Part shown: positions 35,195 to 46,285 of the stretch, piece after piece
How positions within the stretch are numbered: position 1 is the stretch's first letter
How the letters are laid out: each line of letters begins with the position of its first letter
DNA from: Salvelinus alpinus
Taxonomy: Eukaryota > Chordata > Actinopteri > Salmoniformes > Salmonidae
Reading direction: 5' to 3'
Length of the DNA: 64,000 nt
Assembly (NCBI RefSeq): GCF_045679555.1
Contig: NC_092091.1
Coordinates: 86,333,462 to 86,397,461, forward strand
Translations under genes and position numbers: made by a program
Notes under the pieces: generated by a model
What the model saw: only the letters and a program-made list of their open reading frames with translations
Told to the model about the DNA's origin: nothing
Databases searched by the model: none

Positions 35195-37545
35195 ATGAGA
35201 GTAGCTGGGTCTGTTAGTAACAGTATCAGAGTAGCTGGGTCTGTCAGTAACAGTATCAGTGTAACTGGGTCTGTCAGTAACAGTATCAGAGTAACTGGGT
35301 CTGTCAGTAACAGTGTCAGAGTAGCTGGGTCTGTCAGTAACAGTACCAGAGTAGCTGGGTCTGTCAGTAACAGTATCAGAGTAGCTGGGTCTGTCAGTAA
35401 CAGTATCAGAGTAGCTGGGTCTGTCAGTAACAGTATCAGAGTAGCTGGGTCTGTCAGTAACAGTACCAGAGTAGCTGGGTCTGTCAGTAACAGTATCAGA
35501 GTAGCTGGGTCTGTCAGTAACAGTATCAGAGTAGCTGGGTCTGTCAGTAACAGTATCAGAGTAGCTGGGTCTGTCAGTAACAGTATCAGAGTAGCTGGGT
35601 CTGTCAGTAACAGTATCAGAGTAACTGGGTCTGTCAGTAACAGTATCAGAGTAACTGGGTCTGTCAGTAACAGTGTCAGAGTAGCTGGGTCTGTCAGTAA
35701 CAGTATCAGAGTAGCTGGGTCTGTCAGTAACAGTATCAGAGTAGCTGGGTCTGTCAGTAACAGTATCAGAGTAGCTGGGTCTGTCAGTAACAGTATCAGA
35801 GTAGCTGGGTCTGTCAGTAACAGTATCAGAGTAGCCGGGTCTGTCAGTAACAGTATCAGAGTAGCTGGGTCTGTCAGTAACAGTATCAGAGTAGCCGGGT
35901 CTGTCAGTAACAGTATCAGAGTAGCTGGGTCTGTCAGTAACAGTATCAGAGTAGCCGGGTCTGTCAGTAACAGTATCAGAGTAGCTGGGTCTGTCAGTAA
36001 CAGTATCAGAGTAGCCGGGTCTGTCAGTAACAGTATCAGAGTAGCTGGGTCTGTCAGTAACAGTATCAGAGTAGCCGGGTCTGTCAGTAACAGTATCAGA
36101 GTAGCTGGGTCTGTCAGTAACAGTATCAGAGTAGCCGGGTCTGTCAGTAACAGTATCAGAGTAGCTGGGTCTGTCAGTAACAGTATCAGAGTAGCTGGGT
36201 CTGTCAGTAACAGTATCAGAGTAGCTGGGTCTGTCAGTAACAGTATCAGAATAGCTGGGTCTGTCAGTAACAGTATCAGAGTAGCTGGGTCTGTCAGTAA
36301 CAGTATCAGAGTAGCTGGGTCTGTCAGTAACAGTATCAGAGTAGCTGGGTCTGTCAGTAACAGTATCAGAGTAGCTGGGTCTGTCAGTAACAGTATCAGA
36401 GTAGCTGGGTCTGTCAGTAACAGTATTAAAGTAGCTGGGTCTGTCAGTAACAGTATCAGAGTAGCTGGGTCTGTCAGTAACAGTATCAGAGTAGCTGGGT
36501 CTGTCAGTAACAGTATCAGAGTAGCTGGGTCTGTCAGTAACAGTACCAGAGTAGCTGGGTCTGTCAGTAACAGTATCAGAGTAGCTGGGTCTGTCAGTAA
36601 CAGTATCAGAGTAGCTGGGTCTGTCAGTAACAGTATGAGAGTAGCTGGGTCTGTCAGTAACAGTATCAGAGTAGCTGGGTCTGTCAGTAACAGTATCAGA
36701 GTAGCTGGGTCTGTCAGTAACAGTATAAGAGTAGCTGGGTCTGTCAGTAACAGTATCAGAGTAGCTGGGTCTGTCAGTAACAGTATCAGAGTAGCTGGGT
36801 CTGTCAGTAACAGTATGAGAGAAGCTGGGTCTGTCAGTAACAGTATAAGAGTAGCTGGGTCTGTCAGTAACAGTATCAGAGTAGCTGGGTCTGTCAGTAA
36901 CAGTATCAGAGTAGCTGGGTCTGTCTGTAACAGTATCAGAGTAGCTGGGTCTGTCAGTAACAGTATCAGAGTAGCTGGGTCTGTCAGTAACAGTATGAGA
37001 GTAGCTGGGTCTGTCAGTAACAGTATCAGAGTAGCTGGGTCTGTCAGTAGCAGTATCAGAGTAGCTGGGTCTGTCAGTAACAGTATGAGAGTAGCTGGGT
37101 CTGTCAGTAACAGTATCAGAGTAGCTGGGTCTGTCAGTAACAGTATCAGAGTAGCTGGGTCTGTCAGTAACAGTATCAGAGTAGCTGGGTCTGTCAGTAA
37201 CAGTATCAGAGTAGCTGGGTCTGTCAGTAACAGTATCAGAGTAGCTGGGTCTGTCAGTAACAGTATCAGAGTAGCTGGGTCTGTCAGTAACAGTATCAGA
37301 GTAGCTGGGTCTGTCAGTAACAGTATCAGAGTAGCTGGGTCTGTCAGTAACAGTATCAGAGTAACTGGGTCTGTCAGTAACAGTATCAGAGTAGCTGGGT
37401 CTGTCAGTAACAGTATCAGAGTAGCTGGGTCTGTCAGTAACAGTATCAGAGTAGCTGGGTCTGTCAGTAACAGTATCAGAGTAGCTGGGTCTGTCAGTAA
37501 CAGTATCAGAGTAGCTGGGTCTGTCTGTAACAGTATCAGAGTAGA
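35195..37545 (-). repeat. 30-bp minisatellite, about 78 copies
   Basis: Unit (plus strand) CAGTATCAGAGTAGCTGGGT plus CTGTCAGTAA, highly homogeneous, with regular GCCGGG/GCTGGG alternation at 35820-36150 that gives a 60-bp higher-order unit. Same unit as 14443-15020. Open in several frames for about 2.4 kb with no coding meaning. Confidence 0.95.
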
Positions 37546-37594
37546 AACCACACAAAAAGGAATACGCATGTTATACAATCATATGGACACACCC

Positions 37595-37632
<38 letters not shown>

Positions 37633-38340
37633 ACATGTAAACATATACATACATTGACCACTACTAATGTTGATAAGTCTGATATTATGATGTAGGCATT
37701 ACAGTACTCATATAAGAGCTAGTCACTGATTGTCTGAGAAAACACACTCTGTATACAGGAAACCCACACTTACTTCCTGTTACTGTTGCCATGGTGCTGC
37801 TATTCCCCTGATGATGAACTCACGTTTCACACTGAGTGCATTTCTCCCTTTTTCTATGTCCTATTTGTTGTCCTACTAATCCAGAATAAAAAGAGATTGT
37901 TAGATAGAGAAATACACCCACAAAGACAAAGACCTACAATTGGCTTGGCTATACTGTCACTTCCTCTCCAGAGGATCATGGTTATTGTAGTTTCTGGTTG
38001 TAGTTTCTGGCTGCCTTCAATTCAGGGTGTTTTGTGGATAAATACTACATTTTAGGACAGAGATCATGGTGAGATTTAAATGTTATGATTACTGGATGTT
38101 CATAATTTGGTAAATCAAACATTAATACTGGCAGGCTACAGCTATAGAGGCCAACCTTAGGTCTCTGTCTCAAGATAGGTCTCTGTCAGAAGTATCTTCT
38201 CTTTCAAGGGTCAACATTGACATCAACATTAGTGTTTGGTTCTTCATGTTGTGTTTGATGTTGTTGCAGTAGGTTGACTTGACCAGGTGCTGCTATTTAG
38301 GTGTTGATATCTACATCGACCACATCAAAGAAGCCGAATA
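37546..38340 (+). repeat. Right half of the D/orphan near-palindrome
   Basis: Inverted counterpart of 34660-35107, followed by sequence matching the upstream region of gene B (CAGAATAAAAAGAGATTGTT; CATGGTTATTGTAGTTTCTG). Contains (AT)n at 37596-37629 and two copies of the 18-bp CTCTGTCTCAAGATAGGT unit near 38160-38190. Confidence 0.7.
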
Positions 38341-38383
38341 TTTTCCAAACCTGTTTACCGCAATGCTAGACAATCCCCTTCAT

Positions 38384-38578
38384 GTCACACAACGAGCTGA
38401 AAACTTTCCACTCGATCGAACCAATCGCTGCTCGTATGTCCTTTCATGGTAACGTACATCTAGTCATGAACACGGAAATACGCAGCAAAGACCTTGTTAC
38501 TCAAAGACCCAGCTACTCTCTGACAGTCACCATCACACCATCAGACCACCAGATGGACAGGCTGTGTGTTTCTCTTGT
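38384..38578 (+). pseudogene. Orphan receptor leader exon and promoter
   Basis: The conserved promoter block (CCAAT at 38421-38425) and a leader exon starting at ATG 38553 (MDRLCVSL..) are present. No V, TM or tail exon follows within the next 10 kb in this orientation. Compared with gene B the exon lacks 11 nt before the GTAAGT donor, so it ends in phase 2 rather than phase 1 and would put any standard V exon out of frame. The upstream CRE has also been removed: the TTTTCCA..GACGTCA segment is deleted at about 38345. A dead fragment. Confidence 0.75.
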
Positions 38579-38659
38579 GTAAGTAGCCTTTAGAATTAGT
38601 TTTACTGGTCCTCATAGCTGCACGACGGCTCATCGTTCAAGTCAAATCAAAATGTATTC

Positions 38660-39195
38660 TTCATGTGGGAGGAGGGTCTCAGAGACCCTCCCCATTATTT
38701 ATTAAGGGACTTTAAGATTCATATGTTTTGCTGCAGGCCTTATAATAGATACTGTTGCTATGTGTCTAAACTCTGCCACTATACATTGTACAAGCCATCT
38801 ATATTAGTCTTTGTGGTTAAGCCCTGGCTGTTGTGAGTGTGTGCTTGCAGGCTGGGTCTGAGTCAGACCGAAACTAGATAAAGAGAAGTAACCACTGTCT
38901 GGTTTTGACATGTTGATCTTGTGTGACAGTGGACAATGCTAATGAATTCAGAGAAGCTACTGTACTAGGTTGTCTTATAAGGTAACCTCAGCTTATTGAT
39001 ACACACATTGACGTAGGTGATTATACCACTAGAGAGTGATCACATGTATATAATCAGCTGTGTCCTGAGGTGGGGTGCAGAACTTACTCTGAAACATACA
39101 TGCTGTGTTTCCTTTGTCAACTTCTGTCTAATATTGCATTAATAAAGGTTTAATTGATTTACTTAAAGAAGATATTGTCTGACTGCTGATTTCAC
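38660..39195 (+). mobile_element. Possible solo LTR
   Basis: Begins TGTGGGAGGAGGGTCTCAGA, has a TATATAATCAGC promoter-like box near 39046 and AATAAAGG near 39140, then ends about 50 bp later, in the order U3-R-U5 expected of an LTR. No internal retroviral sequence adjoins it. Exact ends and target duplication could not be fixed, so the class is tentative. Confidence 0.4.
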
Positions 39196-39237
39196 CAACA
39201 AGCCAATGATTGACAAGGAACAAGGAACCTACACAAC

Positions 39238-42200
39238 AGTCACATGCACCAAATACAACAGTGAAATGCTTACTTATAAGCCCATAACCAACAATGCAGT
39301 TTTAAGAAAAATAAGCTTTAAGTAAAAAATAACAAATAATTAAAGAGCAGCAGTGAAATTACATTAGCGTGGCTATATACAGGGGGTACCGGTACAGAGT
39401 CAATGTGGAGGCTATATACAGGGGGTACCGGTACAGAGTCAATGTGGAGGCTATATACAGGGGGTACCGGTACAGAGTCAATGTGGAGGCTATATACAGG
39501 GGGTACTGGTACAGAGTCAATGTGGAGGCTATATACAGGGGGCACCGGTACAGAGTCAATGTGGAGGCTATATACAGGGGGTACCGGTACAGAGTCAATG
39601 TGGAGGCTATATACAGGGGTACCGGTACAGAGTCAATGTGGAGGCTATATACAGGGGGTACCGGTACAGAGTCAATGTGGAGGCTATATACAGGGGTACC
39701 GGTACAGAGTAAATGTGGAGGCTATATACAGGGGGTACCGGTACAGAGTCAATGTGGAGGCTATATACAGGGGGTACTGGTACAGAGTCAATGTGGAGGC
39801 TATATACAGGGGGCACCGGTACAGAGTCAATGTGGAGGCTATATACAGGGGGTACCGGTACAGAGTCAATGTGGAGGCTATATACAGGGGGTACCGGTAC
39901 AGAGTAAATGTGGAGGCTATATACAGGGGGTACCGGTACAGAGTCAATGTGGAGGCTATATACAGGGGGTACCGGTACAGAGTCAATGTGAAGGCTATAT
40001 ACAGGGTGTACCGGTACAGAGTCAATGTGGAGGCTATATACAGGGGTACCGGTACAGAGTCAATGTGGAGGCTATATACAGGGGGTACCGGTACAGAGTC
40101 AATGTGGAGGCTATATACAGGGTTACCGGTACATAGTCAATGTGGAGGCCATATACAGGGGGTACCGGTACAGAGTCAATGTGGAGGCTATATACAGGGG
40201 TACCGGTACAGAGTCAATGTGGAGGCTATATACAGGGGGTACTGGTACAGAGTCAATGTGGAGGCTACATACAGGGTTACCGGTACATAGTCAATGTGGA
40301 GGCCATATACAGGGGGTACCGGTACAGAGTCAATGTGGAGGCTATATACAGGGGGTACTGGTACAGAGTCAATGTGGAGGCTACATACAGGGGGTATTGG
40401 TACAGAGTCAATGTGGAGGCTATATACAGGGGTACTGGTACAGAGTCAATGTGGAGGCTATATACAGGGGGTACTGGTACAGAGTCAATGTGGAGGCTAT
40501 ATACAGGGGGTACGGGTACAGAGTCAATGTGGAGGCTATATACAGGGGGTACCGGTACAGAGTCAATGTGGAGGCTATATACAGGGGGTACCGGTACAGA
40601 GTCAATGTGGAGGCTATATACAGGGGGTACTGGTACAGAGTCAATGTGGAGGCTATATACAGGGGTACTGGTACAGAGTCAATGTGGAGGCTATATACAG
40701 GGGGTACTGGTACAGAGTCAATGTGGAGGCTATATACAGGGGGTACTGGTACAGAGTCAATGTGGAGGCTATATACAGGGGGTACTGGTACAGAGTCAAT
40801 GTGGAGGCTATATACAGGGGGTACTGGTACAGAGTCAATGTGGAGGCTATATACAGGGGGTACCGGTACAGAGTCAATGTGGAGGCTATATACAGGGGGT
40901 ACCGGTACAGAGTCAATGTGGAGGCCATATACAGGGGGTACTGGTACAGAGTCAATGTGGAGGCTATATACAGGGGTACCGGTACAGAGTCAATGTGGAG
41001 GCTATATACAGGGGGTACTGGTACAGAGTCAATGTGGAGGCTATATACAGGGGGTACCGGTAGGGAGTCAATGTGGAGACTATATACAGGGGTACTGGTA
41101 CAGAGTCAATGTGGAGGCCATATACAGGGGGTACCGGTACAGAGTCAATGTGGAGGCTATATACAGGGGGTACCGGTACAGAGTCAATGTGGAGGCTATA
41201 TACAGGGGTACTGGTACAGAGTCAATGTGAGGGGGCACCGGTTAGTCAAGGTATTTGAGGTAATATGTACATGTAGGTAGAGTTGAAGTGACTATGCATA
41301 GATTATAAACAGAGAGTAGCAGCAGCGTAAAAAGGGGGGGGGGGGGGGTAGTCTGGGTAGCCATTTGACTAGATGTTCGGGAGTCTTATGGTTTGGGAGT
41401 AGAAGCTGTTAAGAAGCCTTTTAGACCTAGACTTGGTGCTCTGGTACTGCTTGCCATGCGGTAGCAGAGAGAACAGTCTATGACTAGGGTGGTTGGAGTC
41501 TTTGAACATTTTAGGGCCTTCCTCTGACACCGCCTGGTATAGAGCCCCTGGATGGCAGGAAGCTTGGCCCCAGTGATGTACTAGGCCATACGCACTACCC
41601 TCTGTATTGCCTTGAGGTCGGAGGCCGAGCAGTTGCCAAACCAGGCAGTGATGCAACCCGTCAGGATGCTCTCGGTGGTGCAGCAGTATAACTTTTTGAG
41701 GATCTGGGGACCCAAGCCAAATCTTTTCAGTCTCCTGAGGGGGAATAGGTTTTGTCGTGCCCGCTTCACGACTGTCTTGCTGTGTTTGGACCATGGTAGG
41801 TTGTTGGTGATGTGGAAACCAAGGAACTTGAAGCTCTCAACCTGCTCCGCTACGGCCACGTCAATGATAATGGGGACGTGCTTGGTTCTCCTTTTCCTGT
41901 AGTCCACAATCATCTCCTTTGTTATCCTGGCACCACACGGCCAGGTCTCTGCCCTCTTCCTTTTAGGCTGTCTAATCGTTGTCGGTGATCAGGCCTACCA
42001 CTGTTGTGTCATCGGCAAATGTAATGATGGTGTTGGAGTTGTGCCTGGCCATGCAGTCATGAGTGAACAGGGAGTACAGGAGGGGACTGAGCACGCACCC
42101 CTGAGTGGCCCCCGTGTTGAGGATCAGCGTGGCAGATGTGTTTTTACCTACCCTTACCACCTGGGGTCAGCCCATCAGGAAGTCCAGGTTCCAGTTACAG

Positions 42201-43345
42201 AGGGAGGTGTTTAGTCCCAGGGTCCTTCGCTTAGTGATGCGCTTTAAGGTCTTTATGGGGTTGAATGCAAATTGGAATGGGACTTGGGTTTCTGGGATAA
42301 TGGTGCTGATGTGAGCCATGACCAGCCTTTCAAAACATTTCATGGCTACAGACGCGAGTGCTACGGGTCGATAGTCATTTAGGCAGGTTACCTTAGTGTT
42401 CGTTGGCACATGGACTATGGTGTTCTGCTTGAAACATGTTGGTATTACAGTCTCAGTCAGGGACAGGTTGAACATGTCAGTGAAGACACTTGCCAGTTGG
42501 TCAGCGCATGCTCTGAGTTCCTGGTTATCCCCCTGACCCTGCTGCCTTGTGAATGTTGACATGTTTACTCACAACGGCTACGGAGACAGTGAACACACAG
42601 TCGTCCGGAACAGCTGATGTTCTTATGCATGTTTCAGTGTTGCTTGCCTCGAATCGAGCATAGAAGTAATTTAGCTCGTCTGGTAGACTTCTGTCACTGG
42701 GCAGCTTGCAGCTGTGCTTCCTTTTGTGGTCTGTAATAGTTTGCAAGTCCTGCCACATCCGACGAGCATCGGAGCTGGTGTTGTACGATTCAATCTTAGG
42801 GTTGCATTGACGTTTTGGCTCAGTGCGGACGTTGCCTGTAATCCAAGGCTTCTGGTTGGGGTATGTACGTACAGTCAATGTGGGGACGACGCCATCGATG
42901 CACTTATTGATGAAGCCAGTGACTGATGTGATGTACTCCTCAATGCCATCGTAAGAATCCAGTAACTTATTCCAGTCGGTGCTAGCAAAACAGTCCTGTA
43001 GCTTAGCATCTGCTTCATCTGACCACTTTTCTATTGACCGAGTCACTGGTGCTTCCAGCTTTGGTTTTTGCTTGTAAGCAGGAATCAGGAGGATACAATT
43101 ATGGTCAGATTTGCCAAATCGAGGGTGAGGGAGAGCTTTGTCCCCAACTCTGTGTGTGAAGTAAAGGTGGTCTAGAGTTTTTTTCCCCCTGGTTGCAGAA
43201 ATTAGGTCAAACGGCTTTAAGTTTCCCTGCATTAAAGTCCCCGGCCACTAGGAGCGCCACCTCTGGATGAGAGTTTTCCTGTTTGCTTATGGCCGTATAC
43301 AGCTCATTGAGTGCGGTCTTAGTGCCAGCATCGGTTAGTGGTGGT
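39238..43345 (-). mobile_element. CR1/L2/Rex-type LINE with expanded 3'UTR repeat
   Basis: Minus strand, 5' truncated. 43345-42525 has the end of an endonuclease domain (GKKTLDHLYFTHRVGD, FGKSDHNCILL) and the linker to RT. 42562-41590 holds RT blocks ([56 protein letters not shown]). 41794-41369 is the C-terminal part (ESILTGCITAWFGNCSAS). Several frameshifts and stops break the ORF. The 3'UTR (41368-39238) contains the 39-bp array. Inactive copy. Confidence 0.75.
39368..41235 (-). repeat. 39-bp minisatellite inside the LINE 3'UTR, about 48 copies
   Basis: Unit (plus) GGCTATATACAGGGGGTACC plus GGTACAGAGTCAATGTGGA; variants of 38 bp lose one G, which shifts frames and explains the many overlapping open frames. 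On both sides is ordinary LINE 3'UTR (AATGCAGTTTTAAGAAAAAT before it, GGTAATATGTACATGTAGGT after it), so the array arose within the element. Confidence 0.9.
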
Positions 43346-43389
43346 AAATTGACAGCCACGAAAAATATACGTTAGATCGGGTTCAAGTA

Positions 43390-43770
43390 CGAGTTCTAAA
43401 ATAGTTCAATCTTGGTTTCATCAGATCAGAGAATCTTGTTTCTCATGGGCTGAGAGTCCTTTTGGTGCCTTTTGGCAGTCATGTGCCTTTTTCTGAGGAG
43501 GGGCTTCCGTCTGGTCGCTCTAACATAAAGGCCTGATTGGTGGAGTGCTGTAGAGATTGTTGTCCTTCTGGAAGGTTCTCCCAGCTCCACAGAGGAAATC
43601 TGGAGCTCTATCACATTGACCATCGGGTTCTTGGTCACCTCCCTGACCAAGGCCCTTCTCCGATTGCTCAGTTTGGCCGGGCGGACAGTTCTAGGAACTG
43701 GTTCCAAACGTCTTCAGCTCTTTTTCCACCAGTTGCTCTTGGTAAATCCATTATAGGTCAGTGGGTCTAC
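43390..43770 (-). mobile_element. Tc1-type transposase fragment
   Basis: Minus-strand peptide with PSRRTTISTALHQSGLYVRA, RRKPLLRKRHMTA and KDSQPMRNKIL matches the N-terminal DNA-binding to early catalytic part of Tc1 transposases. No terminal repeats adjoin. A different Tc1 family from the copy at 53931. Confidence 0.7.
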
Positions 43771-44149
43771 TAAGCTATATGGAATTGTTTTAAGAAGGTC
43801 ATACCAAGGATCATTTAGCTGTTTGATTCTGAATTTTAAGACCCATTGGAGTATCAACAATTGTATATAAAACAATTATTTTATGAAAATGTAATTTTGT
43901 CCTTACTGCTATTAGCCCATTCAAACACAATGAATAACAGATTCAGTACATGGAACAACAGATAGTCCCCCCGAAAATCTGAAGGATGTTTGTTCTGAAG
44001 TGTCTGTCCTATATCTGAGAGACATAAGAAAGAGAGGAAGCAAATCTTTTTTTTATGAATCCCTTACATTCAGATACGTCTTGTGAGGCCTGTGGGAGTC
44101 CTATAGCAGAACATGTAGGTGTTGGTGAGAGTCTCATCTTTCCATAGAT
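43771..44149. other. Spacer, nothing recognised
   Basis: AT-rich. No gene or clear repeat seen. Confidence 0.4.
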
Positions 44150-46285
44150 GGGTCATATTAGTTTGTAGGCCAAACCGTTCAGATGTTACAGACGGTTTCG
44201 TGAGAAGACCAATTTTCAGGATGTCTCATGGTCTGACAGACATCGCTCTAGCTCTGACACCTTTCACACCAGATGCAGAAATGCGACAGGCTGATGAGGT
44301 GGATTGAGAAGCATCCAATGCAACAAAACAACTCTCTATTTTAAACTAAGGGATTTTATGGGGATTGTTTTATTATGCTAATTCGATTTCTGCGGGGGCG
44401 TGGACATCGACCTTAGGTGGCTAAAGGAGCCCTCCCTACACAACCTATGCAAACAGAGTGACAGAGCGTCATATATGATCCATTCCAAGAATGTAGCCTC
44501 ACAAAGTATTTAGAACTCGCTCCGTCGTTGCGTTTGCGTTGTGTGTAGCCGCATTAAGGTTTACCGTCAGACCCTGAGACGGCCAAGCTGAAGTCAAAAG
44601 GTGTGAACATGAGAGGGCAGGGCAGTAGTGTCGCGTCTATCCTTGTATGGTTCTGTGTATCCATTATACTAACTAATATCCGCATTAGAGACCCAGCTAC
44701 ATTCACCATCAGACTACGAGATGGACAGGCTGTGTGTCGCTCTGATTGCATTCTTCAGTGGGTAAACTTTTGTTTCACCGGGCCTTATTCCTACAGTATA
44801 ACTCATTTATTTGTGGTTTTACGGTTAACTAGATGTATGGTATAATTGTGATTAAAACATGACGTTTATATGTAAAGGGTTGCATTCAATCGAAAAAGCG
44901 AAATATCGATTTTTATTTTCCGGTCAAGGATGAGTAGATTCTTATTGTCCGAGTGACAGGAGACTAAGATGTTTGCAGACAGTAGTCTATCATTGTTTCC
45001 CGTCGCTGGATCTGGACTCTCTCCTTTTCATGAGCTTGTTTACAGACGTTCCTCTTTCGACCAACAGGAACATATATCACAGCCTCCAAACCAAGAGCTC
45101 AAGGCTGAGAGTCCGCAGACATACTGTAGTTTCGGTTTGTTCCTAGCAGAACTCCGCAATTTCTGTAAGGTTGCGTATCGAATCCGGTATCAGGACAGAT
45201 GAGGAGTTGAGACCTCAATTGTATGCTAAATTATTTTTACAGTTCCTGTTTTCTTGTTTTTCAGTACTTTTCCATTCTCGCTACCCCTCGTGATGTGCAC
45301 CCCACCCCTCCCTAGATTAGTCAAGTCATGCTATATGGTTAGACACACATTGTTGCACAATTGTAGCACACACACACAAATGTTCAATCTGCTTGTCACT
45401 CACTCTATGTTGCTCAGTCTTTACACACATACACACACACACAAACAATGCAGATGTAACAAAACAATATTCATCTTCATACAATATGGTAGCGGGCTAT
45501 AGTGCATAAACATAAATCCTAACATTTCTCAGGTGAAAAAATGTACAATAAAAATTGTCATCTGTCTAATGATGACAACAAAAACATCACTACTGTTGAC
45601 CATTCCCCTACAATGAAGGAGCGTAGATTCGGCTACTTAAACTTCAGTTTGCCTCATAGAGAATGATAGAGTTCTGTAGTGGCCAAAGGGCCAATGTAGC
45701 GTGGTCATCGCCATTGAGGGCTTCCATCATTGTTCCGCCATTTTAAAGTAGTCAACTGGGTGGTGATTTCAATGGGTTGTAGCCTCAATGGCACTGCCCG
45801 TGCTGTCACATACCCTATAATGGCACAGACATAAAGATGAGTCTTCTATCTATCTCTATGGCTTGCCTCAAGAAAAAATGTGTTGCGCACTAATGCTGCC
45901 TTCAAGTGCTATTCGCGCATGCCACAAATAGTTGACTTAAAATCTTCTCTCATTGGTCGAGACAGGTGTCTGTCATCATCACATGCGGCACTTTGGGGTG
46001 GACCCACCTGTCTCGACCAATAAAAGAAGACTTGAAATTGACATTGTTGAATTACTTCATGGAGCAAAACATTTATTTATTTGAATAAGGAAGCATGTTC
46101 TAAAATGAATGGACCCCTTGCTACTGGACATTGGCATTTTATGAGACTTAACTAGACTAGACTATTACATTTTATGAGACTAAACTAGACTAGACTATTA
46201 CATTTTATGAGACTAAACTAGACTAGACTATTACATTTTATGAGACTACACAAATTGAAGACAAAGACAGTATCACTAAGTCTGG
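44150..46285 (+). repeat. Right arm of the C/E inverted duplication
   Basis: Inverted copy of 27758-29900, carrying the promoter, leader exon and most of intron 1 of gene E. Has 3-4 copies of the 33-bp CTAGACTAGACTATTACATT unit at 46145-46250. The arm ends near 46285; the left arm ends at the LINE tail next to gene C's 53-bp array. Confidence 0.8.

Noticed and set aside
35170..37630. Open frames of about 800 codons on both strands
   Set aside because: They arise only because the 30-bp unit is a multiple of three without stops; several frames are open at once and the peptide is a pure 10-residue repeat.
39318..41280. YRYRVNVEAIYRG-type repeat proteins
   Set aside because: Frames in a LINE 3'UTR minisatellite; they switch with 38/39-bp unit changes.
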